A stretch of DNA of 64,000 bases from Pseudonocardia hierapolitana (GCF_007994075.1 NZ_VIWU01000001.1:7254001-7318000); one strand, 5' to 3'. Counted from the first letter of the stretch, positions 37,017 through 46,173 are shown. Translations and numbers: made by a program. The notes: a model not told the origin generated them from the sequence alone.

Positions 37017-37750
37017 TCGCGCCGGCCTTCGAGGTGGAGCACGTCGCGCTGGCGTTCGGCGCGCAGACGGTGCTGCGCGACGTCTCGCTGGCCGTCGCCC
37101 CCGGCGAGGCGGTCGGGATCGTCGGGCCGAACGGTGCGGGGAAGTCGACCCTGCTCGACGTCGTCACCGGGGAGCGGCGTCCGGACGGCGGCCGGGTGCG
37201 GCTGTACGGCAGCGACATCGGCCGGGAACCTGCGCGCCGGCGCTGCCTGCTCGGGCTGGGGCGCACCCATCAGATCCCGCGACCGTTCACCGGCCTGACC
37301 GTGCTGGAGAACGTGCTGGTCGGGGCCTTCCGCGGGGCCGGGCTGCGGCGCCGCGCGGCCTACCGGGCGGGTCTCGCCGCGCTCGAGCGCACCGGCCTCG
37401 CCGACCGTGCCGACCAGCAGGCGGGCGACCTCGGGCTGCTCGACCGCAAGCGCCTCGAGCTCGCCAGGGCGCTCGCCACCGGCCCGGACGTGCTGCTGCT
37501 CGACGAGATCGCGGGCGGTCTCACCGCCCCCGAGACGGAGTCGCTCATCGCCCTGCTGCGCGAGCTGCACACGGACGGCACCACGATCGTCTGGGTCGAG
37601 CACGTGCTGCGCGCGCTGACCCGGGTGGTCACGCGCGTCGCCTGCCTCGCGGTCGGCGAGATCATCGCCGACGGGCCGCCGGACGCGGTGATGGCGGACC
37701 CGCGGGTGGTCGAGGCCTACCTCGGCCGACCGGGGGCGGTACTCCTGTGA
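37013..37750 (+). CDS. Liv-type ABC transporter ATPase (LivG-like)
   Basis: A 245-residue ATPase. Walker A is GPNGAGKST. The Q loop region reads TVLENVLVG. The signature motif is degenerate: DLGLLDRKRLELARAL replaces LSGGQ, which is often seen in LivG-like proteins as LSYGQ or similar. Walker B is DVLLLDEIAGGL. The ATG overlaps the binding-protein stop (ATGA). It would heterodimerise with the next ATPase. Confidence 0.9.
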   Translation: MIAPAFEVEHVALAFGAQTVLRDVSLAVAPGEAVGIVGPNGAGKSTLLDVVTGERRPDGGRVRLYGSDIGREPARRRCLLGLGRTHQIPRPFTGLTVLENVLVGAFRGAGLRRRAAYRAGLAALERTGLADRADQQAGDLGLLDRKRLELARALATGPDVLLLDEIAGGLTAPETESLIALLRELHTDGTTIVWVEHVLRALTRVVTRVACLAVGEIIADGPPDAVMADPRVVEAYLGRPGAVLL

Positions 37751-38460
37751 GCGCACTGCTGGAGGCCGACGGCCTCGACGTCCTCCACGGGCACCTGCAG
37801 GCGCTGCACAGCGTCTCGATCGGCGTCGACGAGGGCGAGACGGTGGCGCTCGTCGGCGCGAACGGGGCCGGGAAGTCGACGCTGCTCAGCACGCTCGCCG
37901 GGGCGCACCGACCCCGCAACGGTGCCGTCCGGTGGGCGGGGCGGGACGTCACCGCGCTGCCGGCCCATCGCCGCGTCCGGCTCGGCATGTCGCTCACCCC
38001 GGAGGGGCGCCGCCTCTTCCCGAGCCTCACCGTGGAGGAGAACCTGCAGGTCGGCGGTTGGGTGGGACGACCGGGGGCGTGGGACGTCGCGCGCGTCTAC
38101 GAGGCCTTCCCGCTCGTGGCCGGTGTGCGTGACCGGCGGGCCGATGCGCTGTCCGGCGGGGAGCGCCAAGCCGTGGCGATCGCCCGCTCGCTGCTCGCGA
38201 ACCCGCGCGTGCTGCTGCTCGACGAGGTGTCGCTCGGGCTCGCCCCGGTGATCGTCGACCAGCTCTACGACTCCCTCGCCGTGATCCGCGAGGAGGGCAC
38301 CGGTCTCCTGCTGGTCGAGCAGGACCTGCAGCGCGCGATGGAGGTCTGCGACCGCATGTACTGCCTGCTCGAGGGCCGGATCGTGCTCGCAGGGCGGCCG
38401 GGGGAACTGAGCCGTGACGACGTGGTGGCCGCGTACTTCGGGCTGCGGAGCGCGTCATGA
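37747..38460 (+). CDS. Liv-type ABC transporter ATPase (LivF-like)
   Basis: A 237-residue ATPase with intact Walker A (GANGAGKST), the LivF hallmark SLTPEGRRLFPSLTVEENL, signature ALSGGERQAVAIARSL and Walker B RVLLLDEVSLGLAP. GTG overlaps the preceding stop. It supplies the canonical ATP site lacking a perfect signature in its partner. Confidence 0.92.
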   Translation: MSALLEADGLDVLHGHLQALHSVSIGVDEGETVALVGANGAGKSTLLSTLAGAHRPRNGAVRWAGRDVTALPAHRRVRLGMSLTPEGRRLFPSLTVEENLQVGGWVGRPGAWDVARVYEAFPLVAGVRDRRADALSGGERQAVAIARSLLANPRVLLLDEVSLGLAPVIVDQLYDSLAVIREEGTGLLLVEQDLQRAMEVCDRMYCLLEGRIVLAGRPGELSRDDVVAAYFGLRSAS

Positions 38461-39317
38461 CGCAGGCACTCGTCCAGGGCGTCCTCGTCGGCGGGCAGTA
38501 CGCGCTCTTCGCCGCGGGGTTGTCGCTGATGTTCGGCGTGATGCGCATCGTCAACCTCGCGCACGGCGCGCTCGCCGTGGCCGGGGCGTACCTCGCCAGC
38601 ACCGCGATCGTGGCGCTCGGCGTGCCGGCGCCGGTCGCGATCCTGCTCGCGCTCGTCGTCATGGCCGGCGTCGGCTGGGGGCTGCAGCAGCTGGTGCTGG
38701 AGCGGACGATGCGGTCGGGCGAGTTCACGACGCCGCTGGTGACGTTCGCACTGTCGGTCGTCATCGGGAACGTGCTGCTGATGGTCTTCGGCTCGGACGT
38801 GCGGTCGATCGCGCTCGCCGGGCTGGAGACCGCGAGCGTGCCGATCACGGCCACGCTGTCCGTCGGCTGGATCAGCGTGCTGGTGTTCGCTGCGGCGGTC
38901 GTGATCCTCGGCGGGGTGCAGCTGTTCCTGCACCGCACGGTGGCGGGCCGGGTGGTACGGGCGGCCGCCGACGACAGCGCGACGGCCGCCCTCATGGGCG
39001 TGGACCACCGCGTGGTGTTCTCGGCCGTGACGGCGTTCGGCCTGGTCACCGCGACGATCGCGGGGGTCGCGTTCGGCGTGCAGTCGAGCTTCGACCCGCA
39101 CGCCGGCGTGCTGCTCCTGCTGTTCGCGTTCGAGACGATCGTGATCGGCGGGCTCGGGTCGCTGTGGGGCACGCTCGTCGGCGGGATCGTGCTCGGGGTG
39201 AGCCAGACGCTCGCCGCGGCGGTCGACGTGCAGTACTCCCTTCTCGCCGGCCACCTCGTGTTCCTGGCGTTCCTGTTCGTGCGCCCGCGCGGCATCTTTC
39301 CCGGGACCTGGCAATGA
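38457..39317 (+). CDS. Liv-type ABC transporter permease (LivH-like)
   Basis: A 286-residue permease with about eight hydrophobic segments. The family N-terminus LVGGQYALFAAGLSLMFGVMRIVNLAHGAL is easily recognised in pieces, as is IVIGGLGSLWGTLVGGIVLG near the end. The ATG overlaps the LivF stop. It would pair with the next permease. Confidence 0.91.
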   Translation: MTQALVQGVLVGGQYALFAAGLSLMFGVMRIVNLAHGALAVAGAYLASTAIVALGVPAPVAILLALVVMAGVGWGLQQLVLERTMRSGEFTTPLVTFALSVVIGNVLLMVFGSDVRSIALAGLETASVPITATLSVGWISVLVFAAAVVILGGVQLFLHRTVAGRVVRAAADDSATAALMGVDHRVVFSAVTAFGLVTATIAGVAFGVQSSFDPHAGVLLLLFAFETIVIGGLGSLWGTLVGGIVLGVSQTLAAAVDVQYSLLAGHLVFLAFLFVRPRGIFPGTWQ

Positions 39318-40363
39318 CGGTTATCCAGGAGCGGACCGCAACCCCCGTGGCCCCGGTCGTGCGGCTGGACCGGGTCTCGATCGCGGCCCTCGCAGGCGCC
39401 GCAGCGCTGTTCGTGGCCCTCGCCGTGCTGCCCTTCGTGTTCGCCGGGCCGGTCCAGAACGCCCTGACCACGGTGTTCCTGCTGGCCACGATGGCGTCGA
39501 TGTGGAACCTGCTCGCCGGTTACGCCGGCCTGGTGTCGTTCGGCCAGCAGGCGTTCCTCGGCGTCGGGGCCTACACGCTGCTCGTGGCCGTGAGGGCCGG
39601 GGTGAACCCCTTCGCGGCCGTGCCGATCGCCGCGGTGGTGTCGCTCGCCGTCGCGGTGCCGCTGTCGTACGGGCTCTTCCGCACGCGCGGCGCCTATTTC
39701 GCGATCGCGACGTGGGCGGTCGCCGAGGCGTTCCGGCTGCTCGTGATCACCGTCCCCGCGCTCGGCGGTGGCGAGGGGGCCACGCTGCCGCCGACCGGTC
39801 TGGACCCCGTGCTCCGCACCGCCCTGACCTACTGGACGGCCCTCGCCGTGGTGACGGTCTCGCTGCTGGGGATCTGGCTGCTGCTGCGCTCCCGGATCGG
39901 CCTCGACGCGGCCGCGGTGCGCGACGACGAGCAGGCCGCGGTCGCCGTGGGCGTGCGTGCGAGCCGGGCCCGCCGGGTGCCCTACCTGGTGTCCGCGGCC
40001 GGGTTCGGCGCGGCCGGCGCCGTGCTGTTCCTCGCCAACCTGCGGCTCGAGCCGGCGTCGATCTTCAACGTGAACTACAGCGCGAACGCGTTCTTCATGG
40101 CGCTGATCGGCGGCGTCGGCACCATCGAGGGGCCGGTGGTCGGGGCGCTGGTCTTCTACGGGCTGCAGTTCTTCCTCGCCGACCTCGGGGCCGCCTACCT
40201 CGTGCTGCTCGGCGTGCTCGCGATCGTCGTGATGCTGGTGGCGCCGGAAGGGCTGTGGGGCCGGTTCTCGCGGTGGACGGGCGTGGTGCTGTTCCCGATC
40301 GGATACCGGGTGCGCCCGGCCCGGAGACAACGAGTCCGGAAGCCAGGAGAAGGAGAGTCGTGA
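39314..40363 (+). CDS. Liv-type ABC transporter permease (LivM-like)
   Basis: A 349-residue permease with about nine spans. Characteristic segments are NLLAGYAGLVSFGQQAFLG, TRGAYFAIATWA and LIGGVGTIEGPVVGALVF. The C-terminus is basic (RVRPARRQRVRKPGEGES). It overlaps LivH by ATGA. The complete importer is thus SBP-LivG-LivF-LivH-LivM in one coupled operon. Confidence 0.91.
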   Translation: MTVIQERTATPVAPVVRLDRVSIAALAGAAALFVALAVLPFVFAGPVQNALTTVFLLATMASMWNLLAGYAGLVSFGQQAFLGVGAYTLLVAVRAGVNPFAAVPIAAVVSLAVAVPLSYGLFRTRGAYFAIATWAVAEAFRLLVITVPALGGGEGATLPPTGLDPVLRTALTYWTALAVVTVSLLGIWLLLRSRIGLDAAAVRDDEQAAVAVGVRASRARRVPYLVSAAGFGAAGAVLFLANLRLEPASIFNVNYSANAFFMALIGGVGTIEGPVVGALVFYGLQFFLADLGAAYLVLLGVLAIVVMLVAPEGLWGRFSRWTGVVLFPIGYRVRPARRQRVRKPGEGES

Positions 40364-41400
40364 TGCGGGCGGTGGTGACCCGTCGGGCCGGGGCGATGGA
40401 GGTCGGCGAGGTGGCCGACCCCGGCGAGCCCGGCGCCGGGCAGGTGCTGGTGCGGCCGGAGGCGGTGGGGATCTGCGGGTCGGACCTGCACTTCTTCACC
40501 GGCGAGCTGGCCACGCCGCCGGAGTTCGGCCCGCAGTTCCCGCGCGTGCAGGGGCACGAGTTCGCCGGTGTCGTCGAGGCGCTGGGCCCCGGCTGCCCGC
40601 CGGAGCTCTCCCTCGGGCAGCGCGTGGCCGTGCACCCGCTGTCCTCGTGCGGGCGGTGCCGGGCGTGCCGGATCGGGCGGGAGAACGCGTGCCCGGACTT
40701 CCGGCTCGTCGGGGTGCACGTCGACGGCGCGCTCGCCGACCGCGTCACGGTGGCGGCCGACCAGGTGTTCGGGGTCGGCGACCTGCCGGCGACCGTCGCC
40801 GCGTTCTGCGAGCCGATGTCGATCGCCGTGCGGGCGCTGGAACGGGGGAGGGTGGCGGCCGGGGAGCGGGTCGTCGTGCTCGGTGCGGGACCGATCGGCC
40901 AGGCCGTGACGATCGGCGCGCTCGACCGCGGCGCCCGGGTCCTGATCACCGACGTGGCCGGTGGACGGCTCGCTCCGGCGGCCGCCGCCGGCGCGGATGT
41001 GCTCCACGTCGGCGAGTCCGGCGCGGTGGCGGCGGCCGGGGACTGGTCGGACGGGGAAGGCCCCGCGGTCGTCGTCGACTGCACCGGGGCACCGGCAGCC
41101 ATCGCCGACGGCGTGACGATGGTCGCGCCCGCGGGCCGGGTGGTCGTCGTCGGGATCTCCCACCAGCAGGTGGCGCTCCCCGTGAACGCGTTCACGCAGA
41201 AGGAGCTCGACCTGCTCGGATCCACGGTGTGCACCGCGGCCGACTTCGCCGAGGCCGTTCGGCTGGTCGGGCGGCACCGCGCACACGTGGCGCGCCTCGT
41301 CACGCACCAGGCGCCCCTGGCCGAGGCTCCCGCCGCGGTGGAACACGCGCTGCGGCACCCCGGCGAGGTGCTCAAGCTCGTGATCCGGACGGGGGAGTGA
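40363..41400 (+). CDS. Zinc-dependent medium-chain alcohol dehydrogenase
   Basis: A 345-residue MDR enzyme. Catalytic zinc ligands are in GICGSDLHFF and QGHEFAGVVE. Structural zinc cysteines are in SSCGRCRACRIGRENAC. The NAD-binding motif is VLGAGPIGQAVTIG, with an acidic residue after strand 2 (ITDVAGG) favouring NAD. This resembles polyol/threonine dehydrogenases. Its ATG shares a base with the LivM stop and follows AGGAGAAGGAG. It presumably oxidises the imported substrate or an intermediate. Confidence 0.9.
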   Translation: MRAVVTRRAGAMEVGEVADPGEPGAGQVLVRPEAVGICGSDLHFFTGELATPPEFGPQFPRVQGHEFAGVVEALGPGCPPELSLGQRVAVHPLSSCGRCRACRIGRENACPDFRLVGVHVDGALADRVTVAADQVFGVGDLPATVAAFCEPMSIAVRALERGRVAAGERVVVLGAGPIGQAVTIGALDRGARVLITDVAGGRLAPAAAAGADVLHVGESGAVAAAGDWSDGEGPAVVVDCTGAPAAIADGVTMVAPAGRVVVVGISHQQVALPVNAFTQKELDLLGSTVCTAADFAEAVRLVGRHRAHVARLVTHQAPLAEAPAAVEHALRHPGEVLKLVIRTGE

Positions 41401-42152
41401 TGGGCGACCTGCTGGTGGGCAAGACAGCGGTGGTGACCGGGGCCGCGGGTGGGATCGGCCGAGGCGTCGCGCTGGAGCTGGCGCGCGAGGGCGCGGCCGT
41501 CCTGGTCTCCGACCTGGCCGGGGCGAGCGCGGGCGGTGAGGAGACCGTCGCGCTGATCGCGGCCGAGGGCGGTACGGCCGCCTTCACCCCGTGCGACGTG
41601 ACGTCGGCGCGGGACTGCGCCGCCCTCGTGGACACCGCCCTGGCGCGGTTCGGCAGGCTCGACTGCGCGGTCAACAACGCCGGGATCGCCGTGCACAAAC
41701 CCCTGGCGGAGGTGACCGAGGAGGAGTACGACCGCGTCCTCGCGGTCAATCTCAAGGGCGTGTTCCTCGGCATGCGGGCCCAGATCCCGGCGATGGTCGA
41801 GCGCGGCGGCGGCGCGATCGTCAACGTCGCGTCGGTGGCAGGCCTGATGGCCGTGCCGCTGATCAGCCCCTACACCGCGAGCAAGCACGGGATCATCGGG
41901 CTCACCCGCAACGCGGCGATGGAGTACGGGACGGCCGGGGTCCGCGTGAACGCGGTGTGCCCCAACGCCATCCGCACCCCGCTGATGGACGCATCGCCGC
42001 CGGACTTCGTGGCCGAGCTGATCCGCCCGCAGGCGATCCCGCGGGTCGGCGAGCCCGAGGAGGTCGGGTTCGCCGTGGCGTATCTGTGCTCGGACCGTGC
42101 CGCGTTCGTGACCGGCGTGGCGCTGCCGGTGGACGGCGGCTACGCGGCCTGA
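41400..42152 (+). CDS. Short-chain dehydrogenase/reductase
   Basis: A 250-residue classical SDR. Cofactor motif TGAAGGIGRG, NNAG at ~90, catalytic Ser in VNVASVAG, and YTASK (YxxxK) are all in place. The Asp in SDLAGAS favours NAD. The C-terminus VDGGYAA is typical. It is the last gene of the Liv operon, with a 1-bp overlap to the alcohol dehydrogenase. The stop lies inside the start of an array of 16-bp hairpin repeats. Confidence 0.92.
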   Translation: MGDLLVGKTAVVTGAAGGIGRGVALELAREGAAVLVSDLAGASAGGEETVALIAAEGGTAAFTPCDVTSARDCAALVDTALARFGRLDCAVNNAGIAVHKPLAEVTEEEYDRVLAVNLKGVFLGMRAQIPAMVERGGGAIVNVASVAGLMAVPLISPYTASKHGIIGLTRNAAMEYGTAGVRVNAVCPNAIRTPLMDASPPDFVAELIRPQAIPRVGEPEEVGFAVAYLCSDRAAFVTGVALPVDGGYAA

Positions 42153-42242
42153 CCGCGATCAGGCGCCCTGACGGTCAGGCGCCCTGACGGTCAGGCGCGC
42201 TGACGGTCAGGCGCCCTGACGGTCAGGCGCGCTGACGGTCAG
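42149..42242. repeat. Array of five 16-bp palindromic repeats between convergent genes
   Basis: CTGACGGTCAG occurs perfectly at 42168, 42184, 42200, 42216 and 42232, linked by GCGCC or GCGCG. A diverged sixth unit, CTGACCGCGATCAG, starts at 42149. Each unit can form a small hairpin in RNA. The first overlaps the SDR stop and the last contains the bldD stop. It probably works as a bidirectional terminator expanded by slippage. Confidence 0.9.
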
Positions 42243-42721
42243 GCGCTCGGCCGGGCCTCGGGTGGCAGGACGCCCCAGTCGATCAGCTGGTCGGTGAGCT
42301 CGCCGGGCGTCATGTCGTAGATGATCGACAGCGACCGCAGGTCCTCGGAGCGGATCGAGAGCACCTTGCCGTTGTAGTCGCCACGCTGGCTCTGGATCGC
42401 CGCGGCGTAGCGGGCCAGCGGGCCCACCTTGTCGGCCGGGAGCTGCTGCAGCCGCTCCAGGTTGATCACGATCTTGGTGGCAGGCTCCGACCCGGACGGG
42501 ATGCGGCCCTCGGGGAGCAGCTCGGCGACGGGCACACCGTAGAAGTCGGCCAGCTCGGCGAGCTTCTGCACGGTGACGGCGCGGTCGCCGCGCTCGTAGG
42601 AGCCCACGACGACCGCCTTCCAGCGACCGCCGGACTTCTGCTCGACGCCGTGCAGCGACAACCCCTGCTGCTGCCGGATGGCGCGGAGCTTCCCGCCGAG
42701 CGCCTTGGCGTAGTCGCCCAT
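42239..42721 (-). CDS. bldD: BldD-like developmental regulator
   Basis: A 160-residue DNA-binding protein. The N-terminal XRE HTH (KLRAIRQQQGLSLHGVEQKS, then RWKAVVVGSYERGDRAVT) is almost identical to Streptomyces BldD. The C-terminal domain keeps the c-di-GMP signature RGD (113-115), eight residues, then RSED (124-127), so a c-di-GMP-assembled dimer is expected. BldD represses sporulation genes in Streptomyces; in this organism the target set is unknown. Its place next to pyrR is the conserved one. Confidence 0.95.
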   Translation of the reverse strand: MGDYAKALGGKLRAIRQQQGLSLHGVEQKSGGRWKAVVVGSYERGDRAVTVQKLAELADFYGVPVAELLPEGRIPSGSEPATKIVINLERLQQLPADKVGPLARYAAAIQSQRGDYNGKVLSIRSEDLRSLSIIYDMTPGELTDQLIDWGVLPPEARPSA

Positions 42722-42877
42722 CTGGCGACCTCCTCACTTGCTGCTCGCTCGGCCGCGGGACCGAGCTGTTCCGGTGGTGCTGCAGACCCGGCACGCGGTC
42801 GGCGCCGGCCCTCGCGCCCCGAGTGGACCCCCCGCTACCGCGGCCACCCAGGGAACAATGTCTAGATACGGAGAGTA

Positions 42878-42906
42878 ATCATGCGCTCGCCCCGACAATC
42901 GGTCAA
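42878..42906 (-). promoter_or_regulatory. Promoter of bldD
   Basis: On the minus strand TTGACC (42906-42901) and CATGAT (42883-42878) are 17 bp apart. The -10 overlaps AGTAATCAT, which resembles loosely the AGTnA/TCAC half-sites of BldD boxes, so autoregulation is possible. Confidence 0.55.
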
Positions 42907-43155
42907 GTTGTCGTCCCTCTCCCGGTACCACAGTGGACCGAGACCACTCGAACGGCTGATCGAGCGTCCCCCGCCAGGCGTTACGCCCCCCGCGGCGAGT
43001 GCCTGTGCTTCGTGATGGTGTCAGCCGCACCATGACGGTGTGACGGGTGGGGTAGGTGTGGGTGTCGGCGGAGGGTACGGGGTGTGACATCCGCGATGCC
43101 GCGGCGCGCGAGCAAAGGTCTACGGACCTACCGCTGGTAGCGTCCAGGCGACCGG

Positions 43156-43190
43156 TTCCTTTAAGCCCGTCCGGTGAGGCGGGGAAGGAG
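43156..43190 (+). promoter_or_regulatory. PyrR-binding RNA element covering the pyrR ribosome site
   Basis: The segment around CCTTTAAGCCCGTCC, then GGTGAGGCGGGGAAGGAG, matches the anti-antiterminator-like motif recognised by PyrR in actinobacteria. It includes the Shine-Dalgarno GAAGGAG, 8 nt before the GTG. UMP-bound PyrR would thus block translation of the pyr operon, as known in mycobacteria. Confidence 0.75.
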
Positions 43191-43197
43191 AATCTCT

Positions 43198-43791
43198 GTG
43201 GCGGAAGACCGCCGCGGGGACCCGGCAGGCGCGAGCACTCCCGCACGGGAGCTGCTCGGCGCCGCCGACGTCGCCCGCACCATCGCGCGGATCGCGCACC
43301 AGATCATCGAGAAGACGGCCACGGGGGCCGGCGGCATGGCCGACGTCGTGCTGATCGGCATCCCCACCCGCGGTGCCGTCCTCGCGAGGCGGCTCGCCTC
43401 CGCGATCGCCGAGTTCGAGGGCACGCAGGTCCGGGTCGGCTCGGTGGACCCCACCCTCTACCGCGACGACCTGCGGCGGCGCCCGGCCCGCGCGCTGGAG
43501 GACACCGCGGTGCCCGAGGGCGGGCTCGACGACGCGCTCGTCGTGCTCGTCGACGACGTGCTGATGTCGGGCCGCACGGTCCGCGCCGCGCTCGACGCGC
43601 TGTCCGACCACGGCCGCCCGCGCGCGGTGCAGCTGGCCGTGCTCGTCGACCGCGGGCACCGGGAGCTGCCGATCCGGGCCGACTACGTCGGCAAGAACGT
43701 GCCCACCGCCCGCGACGAGCAGGTGCTGGTGCTGCTCGAGGAGATCGACGGGGCGGACGCCGTGCGCTTGCGGAAGGCGGTGCGGGAGTGA
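43198..43791 (+). CDS. pyrR: Pyrimidine operon regulatory protein PyrR
   Basis: A 197-residue RNA-binding regulator with the phosphoribosyltransferase fold. The PRPP loop is [23 protein letters not shown], and [15 protein letters not shown] is the N-terminal signature. It senses UMP/UTP against PRPP and represses the operon through the leader element; it may keep weak uracil phosphoribosyltransferase activity. GTG 43198 is set by the element's ribosome site. The stop overlaps pyrB (GTGA). Confidence 0.95.
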   Translation: MAEDRRGDPAGASTPARELLGAADVARTIARIAHQIIEKTATGAGGMADVVLIGIPTRGAVLARRLASAIAEFEGTQVRVGSVDPTLYRDDLRRRPARALEDTAVPEGGLDDALVVLVDDVLMSGRTVRAALDALSDHGRPRAVQLAVLVDRGHRELPIRADYVGKNVPTARDEQVLVLLEEIDGADAVRLRKAVRE

Positions 43792-44732
43792 AGCACCTGC
43801 TCTCGGTGACCGACCTCGACGCGGCAGCCGCCACCGGCCTGCTCGACACCGCCGACCGGCTCAAGCAGGCGCTGCTGGGTCGGGAGGTGCGCAAGCTGCC
43901 CACGCTGCGCGGCCGGACCGTGATCACGATGTTCTACGAGAACTCCACGCGCACTCGCGTCTCGTTCGAGGTCGCCGGCAAGTGGATGAGCGCCGACACC
44001 GTGAACGTCAGCGCCTCCGGGTCGTCGGTGGGCAAGGGCGAGTCGCTGCGCGACACCGCGCTCACGCTGTCGGCCGTCGGCGCCGACTGCGTGATCGTGC
44101 GCCACCCGGCCTCCGGTGCGGCGCACCGGCTCGCCGGCTGGGTCGACCGGGACGCCGGGAAGACCGGCACCCACACCTCGATCGTCAACGCGGGCGACGG
44201 CACGCACGAGCACCCCACCCAGGCCCTGCTGGACGCCGCCACCCTGCGCGACCGGCTCGGCGGTGTCGCCGGGCGCCGGATCGGGATCGTCGGCGACGTG
44301 CTGCACAGCCGCGTCGCGCGCTCCAATGTCTTCCTGCTGGCCACGCTGGGCGCGGAGGTGGTGGTGGTCGCGCCGCCGACGCTGCTGCCGGTGGGCGTCG
44401 AGCAGTGGCCGTGCCGCGTGAGCCCCGATCTGGACGCCGAGCTGCCCGCCCTGGACGCGGTGATGGTGCTGCGCGTGCAGGCCGAGCGCATGCACGGCGC
44501 CTTCTTCCCGTCGGCGCGCGAGTACGCGATCGGCTACGGCCTGTCCGACGACCGGGCACGGCTGCTGCCCGACCACGCCGTGGTGATGCACCCGGGGCCG
44601 ATGGTGCGCGGCATGGAGATCTCGCCCGCGGTGGCCGACAGCCCGGCCTCGACGATCCTGGCGCAGGTCTCCAACGGCGTGCACGTCCGCATGGCGGTGC
44701 TGTACCACCTGCTCGCGGGGGCGCCCGAATGA
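43788..44732 (+). CDS. pyrB: Aspartate carbamoyltransferase catalytic subunit
   Basis: A 314-residue enzyme joining carbamoyl phosphate and aspartate. The carbamoyl-phosphate loop is [18 protein letters not shown], the second [14 protein letters not shown] loop follows, and HPTQALLD is present. There is no PyrI gene, so the trimer is expected to be unregulated or to associate with PyrC. The stop overlaps the ATG of a 51-codon ORF that leads into pyrC. Confidence 0.96.
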   Translation: MKHLLSVTDLDAAAATGLLDTADRLKQALLGREVRKLPTLRGRTVITMFYENSTRTRVSFEVAGKWMSADTVNVSASGSSVGKGESLRDTALTLSAVGADCVIVRHPASGAAHRLAGWVDRDAGKTGTHTSIVNAGDGTHEHPTQALLDAATLRDRLGGVAGRRIGIVGDVLHSRVARSNVFLLATLGAEVVVVAPPTLLPVGVEQWPCRVSPDLDAELPALDAVMVLRVQAERMHGAFFPSAREYAIGYGLSDDRARLLPDHAVVMHPGPMVRGMEISPAVADSPASTILAQVSNGVHVRMAVLYHLLAGAPE

Positions 44733-44884
44733 ACCGCTGCACCCCATTGCAGCAAGGCCACCTCCACGCAACGAGGTGGCATGAAGGTGACTGTGCTTTC
44801 CCCGGCGAGCCCCCGCCTTGCTCCGCCGCGGCGGTGGCTCCCCGGAAGTGCGTCTGGGCTGCAACCGGAACGGAGATCCTGTGA
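44729..44884 (+). CDS. 51-residue Cys-containing ORF bridging pyrB and pyrC
   Basis: The ORF begins at an ATG overlapping the pyrB stop (ATGA) and ends in a TGA overlapping the pyrC GTG (GTGA), so ribosomes could pass through all three. The peptide starts [17 protein letters not shown] and has four Cys. Third-position G+C is about 75%, well below the pyr genes, which argues for a coupling leader rather than a conserved protein. It includes a perfect hairpin CCACCTC/GAGGTGG (44759-44780). Confidence 0.4.
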   Translation: MNRCTPLQQGHLHATRWHEGDCAFPGEPPPCSAAAVAPRKCVWAATGTEIL

Positions 44885-46173
44885 CCGACCTGCTGATCAC
44901 GAACGCGCGGCCGTACGGCGAGGAGGCGGTCGACCTGCTCGTGCGCGACGGGGTCGTCACCGAGATCGGGAGCGACCTGGGCGCGGCCGACGGTGTCGAG
45001 GTCCTCGACGCCGACGGCGCCGTGCTGCTGCCCGGCTTCGTCGACCTGCACACCCACCTGCGGGAGCCGGGCGGCGAGGAGTCCGAGACGATCGAGACCG
45101 GCTCGCGCGCGGCCGCCCGCGGCGGCTACACCGCGGTCTTCGCGATGCCGAACACCGACCCCGTCGCCGACACCGCGGTCGTGGTGGAGCACGTGCGGCG
45201 CCGCGGCGAGGAGGTCGGCCTGGTCGACGTGCACCCGGTCGGCGCGGTCACCGTCGGGCTCGAGGGCGTCAAGATGGCCGAGCTGGGCACGATGGCGCGT
45301 TCGCGCGCGCGGGTGCGGATGTTCTCCGACGACGGCCGCTGCGTGCACGATCCCGTGCTCATGCGCCGGGCCCTGGAGTACGCGTCCGCCCTCGACGTCG
45401 TGATCGCGCAGCACGCGGAGGACCACCGGCTCACCGTCGGCGCGCAGGCGCACGAGGGTGTGGTCGCATCGAGGCTCGGGCTCGCCGGCTGGCCGGCCAC
45501 CGCCGAGGAGACGATCGTGGCGCGCGACTGCGCGCTCGCCCGGGAGGCGGGGGCGGCGCTGCACGTCTGCCACGTCTCCTCGGCGCGCACCGTGGAGGTG
45601 CTGCGCGCGGCGAAGGCGCAGGGCGTGCGGGTGTCGGCCGAGGTCACGCCGCACCACCTGCTGCTCACCGACGCGGCGATCGCGGGCTACGACCCGGTCA
45701 ACAAGGTCAACCCGCCGCTGCGCACCGGCGAGGACACGAAGGCGATGCGGGCGGCGCTGGCCGAGGGCGTGATCGACGTGGTCGGCACCGACCACGCCCC
45801 GCACGCCGCGCAGTACAAGGACACCGAGTGGGCCGCGGCGAAGCCGGGGATGCTCGGCCTGGAGACGGCGCTGTCGGTGGTGGTGCACACGATGGTCGAG
45901 CCGGGCCTGCTCGATTGGCGCGGCGTGGCGCGGGTGCTCTCGGAGCGCCCCGCGGAGATCGCCGGCCTGCCCGACCACGGGCGGCCGATCGCGGAGGGCG
46001 AGCCCGCCACGTTCGCGCTCGTCGACCCGGACGCGGTCTGGACGGTCCGCGGCACGGCTCTGCAGAGCAAGGCGACCAACACCCCCTTCGAGGGGATGCG
46101 GCTCCCCGCCGCGGTCACGGCCACCGTGCTGCGCGGGCGGATCACGATGCGGAACGGGGAGGTGCAGGCATGA
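44881..46173 (+). CDS. pyrC: Dihydroorotase, class I
   Basis: A 430-residue amidohydrolase closing carbamoyl aspartate to dihydroorotate. Zinc ligands appear in [15 protein letters not shown] (HxH), in IAQHAEDH, in HVCHVSSA and in GTDHAPHA. Class I enzymes often bind PyrB. The GTG lies within the end of the 51-codon ORF, and GGAG stands 6 nt before it. Its stop overlaps carA. Confidence 0.96.
   Translation: MTDLLITNARPYGEEAVDLLVRDGVVTEIGSDLGAADGVEVLDADGAVLLPGFVDLHTHLREPGGEESETIETGSRAAARGGYTAVFAMPNTDPVADTAVVVEHVRRRGEEVGLVDVHPVGAVTVGLEGVKMAELGTMARSRARVRMFSDDGRCVHDPVLMRRALEYASALDVVIAQHAEDHRLTVGAQAHEGVVASRLGLAGWPATAEETIVARDCALAREAGAALHVCHVSSARTVEVLRAAKAQGVRVSAEVTPHHLLLTDAAIAGYDPVNKVNPPLRTGEDTKAMRAALAEGVIDVVGTDHAPHAAQYKDTEWAAAKPGMLGLETALSVVVHTMVEPGLLDWRGVARVLSERPAEIAGLPDHGRPIAEGEPATFALVDPDAVWTVRGTALQSKATNTPFEGMRLPAAVTATVLRGRITMRNGEVQA

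Larger units (their letters stand above)
42722..43197. other. Divergent intergenic region between bldD and pyrR
   Basis: No gene in 476 bp. It contains the bldD promoter (42878-42906, minus strand) and the PyrR RNA element (43156-43190). A possible pyrR -10, TAGCGT, lies at 43138-43143. The bldD message would have a leader of about 150 nt, in which I see no known riboswitch. Confidence 0.5.

Noticed and set aside
42149-42242. CRISPR array
   Set aside because: Units are 16 bp with 5-bp linkers, no unique spacers and no cas genes.
42734-43246. A 170-codon minus-strand gene upstream of bldD
   Set aside because: It crosses the PyrR element and the bldD promoter and shows no domain or coding bias.
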